Shown here piece by piece: positions 49,926-60,195 of a DNA stretch of 64,000 nucleotides. Location of the stretch: contig JAPJBO010000016.1 of assembly GCA_030068145.1 (NCBI GenBank), forward strand, positions 372,001 through 436,000, given 5' to 3'. A program made the position numbers and the translations under genes. This DNA comes from Diplonema papillatum. Its lineage: Eukaryota; Euglenozoa; Diplonemea; Diplonemida; Diplonemidae. Position 1 is the first letter of the stretch, and each line of letters begins with the position of its first letter. A model generated the notes under the pieces. The model did not search any database. It was not told the DNA's origin and was given only the letters and a program-made list of their open reading frames with translations.

Positions 49926-50024
49926 TCGTGTCCTTCCGTGTTTGGGAGCCAGCCAGCCATGTGACCCGAAGACGCCACCAAACATGTGACGTTGTGCTCC
50001 TGTACGGCAGGATTTCTCCAGCGC

Positions 50025-50335
50025 CTTTGCTTTCGTTGACCGCACTACCCTCAGCTAAAATTCTGGGACGTGGTTTCGGGTGGCAATTGATCATGATCAG
50101 AGAGTCCTACTCAGGCGGTTCAGTTTCCCCACAGTTGCCTGTGGCTACAAAAAAGACAGGCGCTTCGGTTTGCTTGAGCGTGCCGGTTGATCGGTTTCCC
50201 ACTTGTATTTACCCTGTGTCAATTTCAGGTAAAGAATTCTGATCAACCACCAAACGGCAACGCCGCCTACGTCTTTTTTAGCCTGCACAATACATTGAAG
50301 GGCAGCCCGCAAAATTGTTGGTACTAAAAAGGAGG
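50025..50335 (+). repeat. Dispersed repeats F and B, adjacent copies
   Basis: 50030-50145 is family F (GGACGTGGTTTCGGGTGGCA, TTGATCATGATCAGAGAG, GGCGGTTCAGTTTCC). 50155-50335 is family B (CAGGCGCTTCGGTTTGCTTG through ACATTGAAGGGC). They are joined by a CTACAAAAAA tail, as if B inserted at the A-rich end of F. Confidence 0.75.
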
Positions 50336-51500
50336 AACCCTGCCAGCTGCTGCGACTATCCTCGGGGGTTACTTGTGCGGAGGCCATTGCCTTCAACGAG
50401 AGGAAGAACCACCGCGAAAGTGCGACTGGCATCAGGTTTGTCGAAGTCGGGCTAGTTTCAGGCAGGCGCCAAGCCAACACAAACTGCCCCACGAAGGCCC
50501 CACACACTGTGAACAAGAAACAGAAGAAACGGTCCGCTCCTGGTCCAGGAACGTGAAGGCCAACCACAGCTTGCAAAGCTTGGGTCGGAGGCAGCACAGT
50601 GCTACAACCCCGTCTGCTCTGCCCTGTGGCTGACCGTCTCGACGAGCTGTTGTTCAGCGCAAGCGCCAAGCCCCAAGGTGCGCGACGCCTTGATGCTTTT
50701 TAGTTTGGGAAATCGGTAGCCACTTGACCCGTAGGCCCGTGGCTCTGCAGTACCGCCAAACACGTGAAGCCCCGTGTAGCAGGCTTTTCCCTGGTACCAA
50801 CCCCAGTAGTACCCCATGCTGTAAAAAAATTGAAAGTCGCTTTGGTTTGTTGGATGCTCGTCCGTTGAAGGCCGTCTTCTTGGATTCCTTATCACGTACG
50901 AGAAAGGGCCACAAATGGGTGGCACTCTCACACCTCGATGGATATCATAGCCAGGGTACGTAGCTGACGAGTCGTGAAGTTTGCTACAACTACCGCTTGG
51001 GGGGACAAGAACAGCCTTACCTGCGCACAGGGGTAACACATTGCTTTCTACGGCCGAGCATTACGCGTCCCCACTTCGGCATCCTCTTCCTCCATCCAAT
51101 GCACATCAGCACAAACACATTCACTGCCGCCTGTTCTCGCTGCCGCCGTTTCCTGCTCTGCGTATGCAAGCTTTCTTGCTACGCAAAGAGAAATCAGCAG
51201 GAAAAGAAACCGCTGAGAGTGGAGGTCGCCTTGGGACGCAAAGCACCCAGGAGGGATCCGCGTTGCAGCCGGGCGGGGAGTTTTGGACTGTTTCTTGTGT
51301 TTGTGGAAGTCGGCGTTTTGCTCGTCTTTTTCCTCTCTCTTCCACGGAGTGCCAATCCTTGGTCCACGCTGTAACGGAGTTTAGCGCCCAAGAATCGAGA
51401 AAAAGAAGGAGATAGAAAAAGAAGAAATTGGAAGAGAGGGGATGGGCGAACGCTGAAAACGAGAAAAAAAGAAGAACAACACCGGGGGGAAAATGTTTCT
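50336..51500. other. Gene-less stretch
   Basis: No supported gene; short frames only. Confidence 0.4.
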
Positions 51501-51535
51501 TGGGTTGGGGGGGGGGGGGGGGGGGGGGGGGGGCC
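51501..51535. repeat. Poly-G run
   Basis: About 26 uninterrupted G at 51508-51533, next to a family B copy. Confidence 0.9.
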
Positions 51536-51564
51536 GGAGGGGTGCGAGTGGGTCGGAACTCCTG

Positions 51565-51745
51565 CGAACCTACAGCCGTTTTCTTTGCTTGTGCATGCCG
51601 GTTGATCGGCCTCCCCACTTATGTTCATTTCCCCCCTATTTCTTTTCTAGGTCACGAATTCTGATCAACCACAAAAACGCGCTGTCTACGTCCTTTTAGC
51701 CTTTACAACACACTGTGGGGCAACCTGATTACTGGTGCTAAAAAG
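51565..51745 (+). repeat. Dispersed repeat family B, copy 4
   Basis: TTTGCTTGTGCATGCCGG ... GTCACGAATTCTGATCAACC ... AAAACGCGCTGTC ... ACAACACACTGTGGGGCAAC; the most diverged full copy. Confidence 0.7.
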
Positions 51746-52584
51746 CATCCCTGGGATGGAGTGAGTTGGCTTGCCATCTTCGAAATGCCTTCTCACGCCG
51801 GGACCTTCTATACCCGCTGTTGTTAGCATTTGCAGAGTGTAGCGTCTGCACCGTCCAATCAAATATCCCGTCATCCAACGGCTACAATGCAGCAGTGCGT
51901 ATCTCTCGGCGCTTTTGGCTTCACAGAGATCAGCAGTTGCGACGAGGGATCCGGAAAGTGTGCACGCCCGATGTTCGTCTACGTGTTTGGCAACGAATGA
52001 TCTGACTTGCAGCGAGACTGCTTCCGAAATCTGCACGCATGCGCCTTCCATCGAGGCTCACGCCAACTACGGCGTATCACGCTTTGTGATTTCGTACGCG
52101 GCAAACTATGGGTTGATCGCGCCAACAATATTTCAGGACCAGTGCGCGAGTTGTCACGCGCTCAGTATCGGATGCGGTCGTCATCCTGCTGTAAGATGGT
52201 GCCATCATATCGCCAGCCCTGCTTGCCAGAAGTGAGCTACGGAGCAATCAGGTGTCGATTCTTGACAGATCAAGGATGACGCCTCGGTACTCTTCTTGAA
52301 ACTCGTCGGAGTCGACCGTCCTGTAATGTAGGGCAAGGGTGGCAGAGGTTAGTTTGGCACGAGCTCAACCGTCATATGTTTGCACTACGCAAAGAAACGG
52401 GGCAAACAGAAATAACCCTTCCGGCGCCCGTTGAGCCGGCAACTCATTGGCTTGCCGGTGCCCCCCCCCCCAATCAACGCAATGAACGACCTTTTGTGTT
52501 TCTTGTTGAAGTACATCGGGCGCATTGCCGTTGGGGGTCGGATTTATTGCACGAGTTCGTGGCGGGGTAGGGAGATTGCAAGAA
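51746..52584. other. Gene-less stretch
   Basis: No supported gene. Confidence 0.4.
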
Positions 52585-52790
52585 AGTGCTTGGAATGGAT
52601 TTGTGCTCAACACCGCACTGGTCCCGTCTGCGCCGTGTTTCGGTCCTTTGAGCCACGGACACATTGGGCGGACCATCATCAGCACGGAACCTGCGTGTCT
52701 GCAGACAGGGACAGCGGTGTGAGTCTGGTTTGTCAGGCGGCTGTTCGTAGCTCGTCACAGCCAGGACCACCCGTGCTACTAGAGCACAAG
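52585..52790 (+). repeat. Dispersed repeat family C, copy 4
   Basis: GTGCTTGGAATGGATTTGTG, CTCAACACCGCACTGGTCCC, TTTCGGTCCTTTGAGCCACG, ACCATCATCAGCACGGAACC, GACAGGGACAGCGGTGTGAG. The best preserved copy. Confidence 0.8.
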
Positions 52791-52861
52791 GCCCCTACAA
52801 CCGCGTCTGAGCAATCAGTTAAAAAACTCAGGGCACTCGCCCTGATTGTGACTGCGACTCG

Positions 52862-55800
52862 CTAGGCAGCACTGACTTGTCTTCTTTTTACGGTGCTCCT
52901 TTTCAGCAAAACAACATGAGTTCGTGGCGGGGTAGGGGGGAAGACATACTTGGCGGGCATCACGAGCTTGCACAATAGAGTGCCGCCGTTGACGTTCCGG
53001 TTGTGCAGGTCCAGTGCTTTGGTGGCGTCTCGCTGCTTGACCTCGATGATCGCGACGCCAGGGGGGTGGCGGAACAGGTCGAGGACTTCGCTCGACACGG
53101 GCACGAGGCTGACGGATTCGAGCAGCTCCCGCAGGAGGCTCTCTGGGCGGCCCTGCCCGAGGCCGCGCACGAAGAAGAAGACCGAGCTGTCCGCCTTCGG
53201 CGTCGCGTCCTTCGCGACCGCCGCCCGCTTGCCCGCCCCCGCGACGAACTCACCCGGCCGCAGCACGGCCGAGTGCCGGGCTTCCTCGTCTTGCCCGTCG
53301 CCTTCACCGTCCGGCGACAAGAGGGAGTCGCGCGCCCCTTCGCCGATTTCCCGCGCTATTTTTTCAGCGGCCTTTGCCATCGCGTCGGTGACGCCGGCCA
53401 CCGGCAGCGCGGTGGTGTACAGATTGTCGGAGTACGTCGACTCCGGGACGCCGAGCTTCTTGTTCGCCTCGAACTGGTCCCACTCTCCGACCTCGCCAGC
53501 CAGCTCGCCTCGGGCCGACATCGCCGCGGTGTCGCCCAGGGGGGGGGCCCAGGGCTTGAGCGAGCGGCCGGCGGGGGGGCCGGGTGGGCGCAGCCCGACC
53601 CGTAAATCGCCGAAGGTGGCGACGGGGGGTTGGGGGTCGGCGCCCTCGATTTCGTAGAGGAAGCGCGTGCGGAGCCGTGCGTCCGAGTCGGGGTCGAGGG
53701 CCGCGCCTTCGAACTCCGACGCGCACGTCACCGCCGAAGAGATCGCGGCGAAGACGGAGACCGCGTGGTTTCCGGGGAGGTTGAGGGGCGCGAGCACGGA
53801 GGGGTCCACATTCGGAGGCCTGTCGCCGAACACGGCGACCTGCTCCACGGCACCGAAATCGCCGCACGCGTCCATCCACGCCTCGCCGGTGATGTAGTCG
53901 GGCAGCGCGCTGACCAAGATCACACGGGATCGGCCGACGGCGGCGGGAGCGGAGCGCATGCGGATCGAGAGGAGCTTGTCTTCGTCTTCCTCTTCGGCTC
54001 CGGCTTCTTGCATGGAGTCCTGCGTGCACTCCCCCATGGCCTTCGCGAGGCGCGCTGCCTTTTCGCGCTGGTCGGGCGTGAGGCTCGCGTAGTCCAGCTT
54101 CGTGGTGAAGTCCTCCGCGACGAACCCGGTGCCGGCCGGCTTTCCGCCTTTCAGCGCCGCGTTCGCAGCGAACTGGTCCCACTCAGCCGGCTGCCCTTCT
54201 GCTTCGAGCCCGCCGGCGAGCACCGCCTCCACCGGCTTCTTCGCCGACGGCAGCACCGCCGAGTGCCGCGCTTCTTCGTCGTCGCCGTGGCCGGCGCCAT
54301 CGGGCGGCAAGAGCGAGTCTCTGGTCGTGTTTTGAAGCCACTCCGCGATGCGTTCCGCCTCCTTCAGCTTTTCCGGATCCATCAACGCCGGGTCCAGCTG
54401 CGTCGTGTACAAGTCGTCCCTGTACGTGGTCGGCCCAACGCCAAGGGTTTCGTTTGCCTGGAACTGATTCCACGCCCCGATGTTGCCCTCGTCTTCTATC
54501 TCAACATCTTGCATCTCGACGCCTCCTGTCGGGTCCTCCCACGGAGCCAGGTTCCTCGGTCTCGTCTTCGGCGATTTGGTGGCCACCGGCCCGATGTTGA
54601 CGAGGACGCCGTTCACCTCCTCGACGATATCTCGCTTCAGGTCGGGGTCGCCTCGGCAGGGCCACACGAGGAACGCCTTGATCTCGCCGTGCCCCAAGTA
54701 CTGGCCGTGCAGCGTCTCCGCGGCAATCTCGGCGTCTTTGGGAGAGGGCAGCTCGATCAGCGCCGCGCCGCCGTACCTCGTCGCAGGGGCGATGAGCTTG
54801 ATGGTGCACTCCGACGGATCGCACTCGATCATGTGCAGGATGATGGCGTGGGCAGAGTCCAGTTTCTCGCCGAACCCCCGCACGAACACGTAGCCGGTCT
54901 CCCCGGCGGGTGGGGCGGCGGCGTCCATGTTGAACGACGACACCACCGGCTCCATTGCCGCCAGCCGGGGCATCGCGGCCTGCGGCGGCGGCGGCGGCGG
55001 GGGCGCCACGCCTTCGTCCTCGGGCAGGGGCGGCGGGTTGGGGATGGGCGGCGGCGACGGAGGACGGGGCGACTGGTCTTCGAGGGGCAGGAGGGGTGGG
55101 GCCGTCGGGATGGACGAGAAGCCGAGCCAGAGCTCGGTTTGCTTCCAGAACTGCGCCAGGTCGGACGTCTGCGCGACGGGGATGCCCTCCACAGACACCA
55201 GCCGGTGGCCAACGAACTGGCCGACCCCAGCGAACATTGCAGGCGAATTCGGGTACACCCGAGTGACAACCAGATCATCGTCCACGTCAAACCCGGGGAT
55301 TTGGGAAGGCGACGCCCTTGATAGCAGGACATCGTGTACGGAGCGGGACGCTTGCGCGGTTTCGTCGAAGGATTGCAGCTTGTACAAATCCTCGAGTTCG
55401 CTCTGGTTGCGCTGGGACTCGAAGCCCATGCGTGTTTCCATCTCCTCTTGGAACAGCAGGAACGCGACGTCTTCCTCCTCGGTCATCTGCTCCGCGCCGG
55501 CCATGGCGACACCCTTCGGCCCGGCCATGGGGGCCAGCACGGGCATCCGCTGCAAGTTGCTGAGGATCTGCCTCTCCTCCGTGGGCGTGATCCCCCTGCC
55601 CCTGCCTCGGCCGCGCCCCCCCGGCGCCGGCTGCGCGGGGCTTGGCTCGACCAGCGTCGGGCCCCGCTCGGCGGGGGGCGCGGCGGCCACCCGGCTGCTG
55701 TCAATAACCGGAATGTTCACAGTTCCAGTCAGCAGCTGGACGGCGGGGGGCTGCTTCGCGGCGGTGGCGGTTGTGTGCGCGGGGTTCGTGGCGGCCGCCG

Positions 55801-56200
55801 GCGTTGGCTGCTCCTTTTTGCCCGATAGAACGGCATCCGCTTGGCCGGCAGAACCTGGCGGCAGGAGGGTCATCGGCGATGATCTGGCGGGAGCGGAGTC
55901 GGTTGCGACGAGTTCTTCTTTCGTCCGTGATGGGCCGAATCCGTCTTTGCCCGACGACGTGCCTGGGGCGGGTCGAGCGGCGCGGAAGGTGCGGAGTTCG
56001 GTGAGGAGCTGCAGCCGCCTGCCGTCCGCTTCCTCCATGCAAAGCAGTTCGTACCAGCCGCAGTCTTCCTCCTCCAGCCCGTGGCTGAAGACTTGCTGCC
56101 GCACCTCCTTCGGCACCTCCGGGCAGCACGCTGCGATCCATCGCGTGACGTCGCTCCAGGCCGCCGAATGGCCACGCACGACGTCCTGGTTCCGCAGCAT
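52862..56200 (-). CDS. PDZ / RRM-like / triple LsmAD (ataxin-2 related) RNA-binding protein
   Basis: Start ATG 56200. The frame is open to 52862, but a donor GTATGT at 52949 suggests the exon ends at 52950 (codon 1083, phase 2) with an unlocated last exon. Approximate order: residues 10-75 a helical N-terminal domain (weakly SAM-like); 195-205 an RG-rich patch; 303-360 a PDZ-like domain (VVTRVYPNSPAMFAGV, GHRLVSVEGIPV); 365-410 a proline-rich stretch; 436-513 RRM-like (GYVFVRGFG ... GGAALIELP); 575-650 LsmAD 1; 671-735 LsmAD 2; 757-850 RRM-like; 904-980 LsmAD 3; 1005-1083 RRM-like (VFFFVRGLG ... GVAIIEV). Each LsmAD shows W(N/D)QF-x-AN, (L/F)YTT-x-L(D) and an A-E-x-IA helix. Copies 1 and 3 also end RDSLL-x-PDG ... 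DEEARHSAVL, matching the EE-x-HSAV end known from ataxin-2; copy 2 lost that end. No Lsm domain is visible. Likely a cytoplasmic RNA-granule or translation factor (inference). Confidence 0.8.
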   Translation of the reverse strand: MLRNQDVVRGHSAAWSDVTRWIAACCPEVPKEVRQQVFSHGLEEEDCGWYELLCMEEADGRRLQLLTELRTFRAARPAPGTSSGKDGFGPSRTKEELVATDSAPARSSPMTLLPPGSAGQADAVLSGKKEQPTPAAATNPAHTTATAAKQPPAVQLLTGTVNIPVIDSSRVAAAPPAERGPTLVEPSPAQPAPGGRGRGRGRGITPTEERQILSNLQRMPVLAPMAGPKGVAMAGAEQMTEEEDVAFLLFQEEMETRMGFESQRNQSELEDLYKLQSFDETAQASRSVHDVLLSRASPSQIPGFDVDDDLVVTRVYPNSPAMFAGVGQFVGHRLVSVEGIPVAQTSDLAQFWKQTELWLGFSSIPTAPPLLPLEDQSPRPPSPPPIPNPPPLPEDEGVAPPPPPPPQAAMPRLAAMEPVVSSFNMDAAAPPAGETGYVFVRGFGEKLDSAHAIILHMIECDPSECTIKLIAPATRYGGAALIELPSPKDAEIAAETLHGQYLGHGEIKAFLVWPCRGDPDLKRDIVEEVNGVLVNIGPVATKSPKTRPRNLAPWEDPTGGVEMQDVEIEDEGNIGAWNQFQANETLGVGPTTYRDDLYTTQLDPALMDPEKLKEAERIAEWLQNTTRDSLLPPDGAGHGDDEEARHSAVLPSAKKPVEAVLAGGLEAEGQPAEWDQFAANAALKGGKPAGTGFVAEDFTTKLDYASLTPDQREKAARLAKAMGECTQDSMQEAGAEEEDEDKLLSIRMRSAPAAVGRSRVILVSALPDYITGEAWMDACGDFGAVEQVAVFGDRPPNVDPSVLAPLNLPGNHAVSVFAAISSAVTCASEFEGAALDPDSDARLRTRFLYEIEGADPQPPVATFGDLRVGLRPPGPPAGRSLKPWAPPLGDTAAMSARGELAGEVGEWDQFEANKKLGVPESTYSDNLYTTALPVAGVTDAMAKAAEKIAREIGEGARDSLLSPDGEGDGQDEEARHSAVLRPGEFVAGAGKRAAVAKDATPKADSSVFFFVRGLGQGRPESLLRELLESVSLVPVSSEVLDLFRHPPGVAIIEVKQRDATKALDLHNRNVNGGTLLCKLVMPAKYVFPPTPPRTHVVLLKRSTVKRRQVSAA

Positions 56201-56284
56201 GTTCTCCCCGGAACTCCTCCTCCGGCTCCCTCGCTCTCACCCTCTTCCCCTAGGGCTGTCGGTATGTTATGGTAATGGCACCTC

Positions 56285-56405
56285 AAAGATAGAAGAAGTG
56301 TGAAACCGGGTTTTTGCCTAGAGGCTTTTCGTGTTATTTTGCAAATGCTTTGAGCTATCTTTGTGTCTGTGCTTTCAGTCGTCTTCTTAACCATGGTTAG
56401 AAGAG
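56285..56405 (+). repeat. Dispersed repeat family I, copy 2
   Basis: GGGTTTTTGCCTAGAGGCTT TTCGTGTTATT ... TTCTTAACCATGGTTA; about 93 percent like the copy in SDHA intron 1. It lies just upstream of the PDZ/LsmAD gene start. Confidence 0.8.
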
Positions 56406-56521
56406 TTTCTTGTTCGACCCATTCAGTGGGTGGGGATAGAGGCAACGCGTGAGTGCCCTTTTTCCCCCGTTCTCTGCAGGCAGTGTGCTTGCCCCTCAGC
56501 TCCAATGTCTGAACCGGTCGC

Positions 56522-56590
56522 ACCAATGAGAGAGACGAGTTAGAGTGCAGGGACCATCTCTCCGGGGAGTTTCCGGTCTCTCCGGCCAAA
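56522..56590 (+). repeat. Dispersed repeat family D, copy 4
   Basis: GAGAGACGAGTTAGAGTGCA GGGACCATCTCTCCG, then GAGTTTCCGGTCTCTCCGG. Confidence 0.75.
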
Positions 56591-57254
56591 ATGATAGCTG
56601 TGCATGTCATGTAGAGGGGCTGATCTGGTGATTGTAGCGGGGGTTTGATTCGCCCACTATCAAAACGGAGTGCGTCATTGTCACCAAGACAGTGATTTTT
56701 TCTTCGGACCCTTTGTCCGACTTATAGACCGTAGCGATCGACTGTCGCCACCGAATGTGCATTTTATTCACAACGGCTCCTGCTATGTATGAGAGCCCCG
56801 CACCACGGAACGTGTGAAGAACTTGGTACGACCTGGACTAGTTGTTGCTCCGGGATTCGCAGTCAGGTTCCGTGCGTAAAAACGGGCGAAACATAAAAAG
56901 CTTTGTTTTGCTTGACTAGTACACGGGTGGAGCAAGGAATGAACGGAGATGTAACAACGTGCATGGGAACTTCGGGCAGAGGTTCTGGGTACGGTGGTGT
57001 CGAAGGCTTCGAAGGCAAAACAATTCGAGCTCTGAAAACGGAAAGCCTACCGAATGCTATACGGAGCATGGCACTTTGTGCAGCGTGTGGAGCTGAGACT
57101 AACACTGTTGAGAGCGTGGGGGGCTCCGACGGAATAGCCCAGGACAGTGCGCTAGTACGTTCCTGTCGTGCTCTCTCGATTGCACTGCCTCTGGCGATAC
57201 AGTTGTCTTTCCATCGGGTATAGGCTACTCATCTGTTTGGTTGCTCTCTCCCCT
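56591..57254. other. Gene-less stretch
   Basis: No supported gene or repeat. Confidence 0.4.
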
Positions 57255-57335
57255 GTGAATCAAACACAATACATTGAAGGGCGACCCGCAATCGATTGTC
57301 AGTTCGTAAAAACTGTCCAACGCAAACTTTCCCGC
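57255..57335 (+). repeat. Family B, 3' fragment
   Basis: CACAATACATTGAAGGGCGA CCCGCAA followed by TTGTCAGTTCGTAAAAA matches the last 60 bp of the other B copies. Confidence 0.65.
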
Positions 57336-57689
57336 AGACAACCGGCTACGCTGGCTGTCAGTGCGAAAGAGCTTCGCCGCATAAGGGATTTTCTTTCACT
57401 CAACAGAAGAAGGGTTTTCACTGGAGCCCTGTGCCTGTTTTCGCATCTGTTTACAGGTCCGTAGTTGTTGGTCTGGTGGCCTGGTAGAAACAGAAGGCGG
57501 GTTGGCAAGGGTGGTGCATCTTTTTACAGGTCCGTGGTTGTTGGATACGCTTTACGCCGTTCGTCGCGCAGCTTTCCTTTCGCCTTTTAACTCTCAATTT
57601 ACTCCCCGCCGCCCTTTTTAGAGCAATACCCTCTAACATTTTGTGTGTGTGTGGTAAGGTACAAAACTAACTAAATTCGAACAAAAGCA

Positions 57690-57935
57690 GCAAAAATAAA
57701 TACTACTGGGGGAGGGGGGAGGGGAGAAGAAATGCGATAACGTGCTTGGAATGGTGTGTGCTCAAACACCGTGTCCTTTCTGCACTGTGTTTCGGTCCTT
57801 TAAGCCACAGACGCACAAGGCGGACCATCAGCGCGGAACCTCAGTGTTTGCATACAGGACAGCGATGCGAGTCTGGTCTGTCAGGCAGCTGTTTTTAGCG
57901 AAAGCAAAGGAGAAAGCCCCTACAGCCAGGGAGGG
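57690..57935 (+). repeat. Dispersed repeat family C, copy 5
   Basis: CGTGCTTGGAATGG, GTGCTCAAACACCG, TTTCGGTCCTTTAAGCCACA, AGGCGGACCATCAGC, GGACAGCGATGCGAGTCTGG. Confidence 0.8.
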
Positions 57936-59191
57936 GGAGGGGGGAGGTGGGGCACAAATAGAAAAAGGGGTGGTGAAATGACAGATCAACGATCTCTCAA
58001 TGACACACGTTCGATTTGAATGGGCGAGGTGGCGTGCAGGAGAGTGAGGAGGATACGGGAAGGAAAAGGGACTCATCAACTTGCAGCAGATTTTCGGTTC
58101 TTTATAATCTCAGCACGGTATTGCTGCACGTAAGGCTCTCGCACACGCTAGGCTCAGCAGTTCGTGCTGCAACGTGTGTCTGGCTGAGCGAGCGTTGAGA
58201 GAATTTTTATAACGTTGGGAATGCTGACGCGTTACATGAGAGCCCAGAAAGCTTGTCTTGACATATCTCGGATCCACTTGCTACAGGCTGCCAAAGATAA
58301 CCGGTCTTCGGCTCGCGAGTTCTCGTTCAGGAATGCTCCTCTGCACGTGAATGCAGGTGCCCTGCAGCAAAGGCACTACCGTCTGTACGTCTCAGACCTT
58401 GCCACCAAACCCAGTGTGAGCGCATGGGATCCTTTGGTGATCTTTCATCTACAAGGGGCGAAAGGTGAGTACCGCAGGAAATACAGGCGTGTGGCTGCTT
58501 GCAGACCTCATTTTTGCCCTTTGAGCACAACAGTAGGCCCGTCGTCGTTCGGCAGGACGTTCGCGCACGCAAGGGACTCAGTCTCATGCTTCTGCATTGA
58601 CTATCGCGGGCGGTTCCCACGTCGGGGTCGGTGCGCGTGAGCAGGAGGACGTGTTGAACTTGGCTAGTGTTGAACCTGGTGGTTGTTGAACTTGGCTAGC
58701 CTTCGCAGCGATGCGACGTGGAGGCCTGAGGCGGAATTAGCGGCCTCCGCGGGGCAGGTGGCTACTCGCAGCGTGGTGAAGAGTAGAAATGGTTGACCAC
58801 GGGGCAGTGCGGGCGTTTAAGCGTGTGGGCCTGGCAACATGTTTACATAGCTTCCCAAATGTTTTCAACGGTCCTTCGGACGGGACAGGTTGTTGCAAAA
58901 CGAGCGGAACCGAAATGACAGCGGGACCCCCAATAACAAAAGGTCACAGCCGCACACAACTGGTATGATACAGTGGTCTGAGCTACTAACAACTAAACCG
59001 CGTCTCTCAGCATTATTCGAGATCGTCTTTCTTCGCCGGCGGCTTGCACAATCCAGGCGCACCACACCCCTTCTGCCTGTTCGGAAGGTGGTTCGTGGTC
59101 TCGCTTCGCATTTATCAGTCGAGTGTTCGAAGAAAAGCAGGAGTCTCGAAAACGGCGCGTCCACGCCTCGCAGAAACTCGAGCGAATTTGC
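57936..59191. other. Gene-less stretch
   Basis: No supported gene. A weak tRNA-like D-arm (minus, TAGTAGCTCAGAC near 58975) lacks a matching T arm. Confidence 0.4.
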
Positions 59192-59943
59192 TCAAATCGT
59201 CACCGTCGCCTTGGGGGACCCCATAACCACGGAGCACTTCTTCTTCGACTCGCCCAGGACCTTGTTCGAGATCTGCGGGGTGCTGTGGAACTTGTTCGGC
59301 ACGCGCTGCGGCGACCCGTCCGCGTTGTAGGCTTGGCGGCGCGGCGACGCGAGGTACGGCGTTTCGTGCTCCTTCTTCTTCTTCTCGAACCGCTTCTGCG
59401 AGTAGTGCGGGTGCTCGGCGGGGCTGTCGTCGTACGGGTGCGGGACGACGTCCTCCTCGATGCGCGCCTTCCAGCGGGGCGACGACTGGAGGGGGACCCG
59501 TTGGTGCTTTTTCATCGTGCTCAGCTCGCTCGCTGACGTCATCAGCTTCGTCCCGGACCCATCGGGCGACGCCTGCCTGACCGGCACCTCCCTCGGCTCG
59601 CTCTTTGGACTGGTCGCGTCGACCCTCACCCTCATCGGGCTGCGGTGCTTGATGTCGTTGTGGAGCTCCCTCAAGCTGTAGTGCGGCAGGTCGGCACGGG
59701 GCCTCTCGGTCCCCCTTGGGCTCCGGGAGTCCTTGTACGGGTGCACCGGCTCCTCCCGCTCCTGCCACCGCGGCGTGCTGCACATTTCGGCCGCGTGCAC
59801 GACCTTCTCCTGGTTCAGCGTCTCCCAGCTCTGCTTCAGCCCCACAGTCCCCAGCCGCGGTGGCGTCTCGTACTGTTGGCGGTACATCTTGTCGTCGCGG
59901 GTTCTTCCTTTGGTGTCTAGCAATCTCTGGACGGAGTGTTTCG
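59192..59943 (-). CDS. Last exon of a disordered protein with a two-fold W/HPY/PHYS repeat
   Basis: The frame starts after a strong acceptor (CTTCTTTTCCTCAG at 59944-59957) and stops at 59192, about 250 residues; an internal ATG lies at 59887 (MYRQQYETPP). The protein is hydrophilic and S/P/R/E/K-rich. It contains two copies of a roughly 50-residue unit: S-(T/S)-P-R-W-x2-R-x-E ... V-x-P?-HPY-x-D-S ... P-HYS, at about residues 55-105 and 145-195. Around them are R/K-rich segments and short ETP/SPR motifs. It resembles proteins that decorate microtubules or other filaments by repeated short motifs, but that is only an analogy. The upstream exon was not located. A 50-bp fragment of this exon is repeated at 61796-61855. 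Confidence 0.65.
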
Positions 59944-60059
59944 CTGAGGAAAAGAAGCTGTCAAAAGAAACGCAAACGACAACTTCCGTCGGTAGAGAAA
60001 CCCCTGTGGGAATGCCTAAAAAAACCCACTACCTTCGGGTGGGGTATATTCTGGCACTC

Positions 60060-60125
60060 GCTGGTGTTGGGGAAAACCTTAGTTCAATGTACACTGCCTC
60101 TCATGCATGTTTGATGCTAGCGGCC
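60060..60125 (+). repeat. Dispersed repeat family E, copy 6
   Basis: TTGGGGAAAACCTTAGTTCA ... CACTGCCTCTCATGCATGTTTGATGCTAG; about 115 bp upstream of the exon at 59943, in the region expected to be its intron. Confidence 0.7.
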
Positions 60126-60149
60126 CTGCAAAGCTCGCGGCCCCGCAAA

Positions 60150-60195
60150 ATTCTCGCATATTCTCGCACGTGCGAGAATATGCAAGAATGAGATA
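60150..60195. repeat. Palindrome ATTCTCGCATATTCTCGCAC / GTGCGAGAATATGC
   Basis: Near-perfect 20-bp arms around CACGTG. The same motif (GCGAGAATATGCGAGAAT) recurs at 61690-61780. Confidence 0.85.

Noticed and set aside
53630..56303. Plus-strand frames of 460-560 codons
   Set aside because: Antisense of the PDZ/LsmAD gene; His/Arg/Val-rich without domains.
58940..59010. tRNA-like D-arm on the minus strand
   Set aside because: No matching anticodon or T arm.
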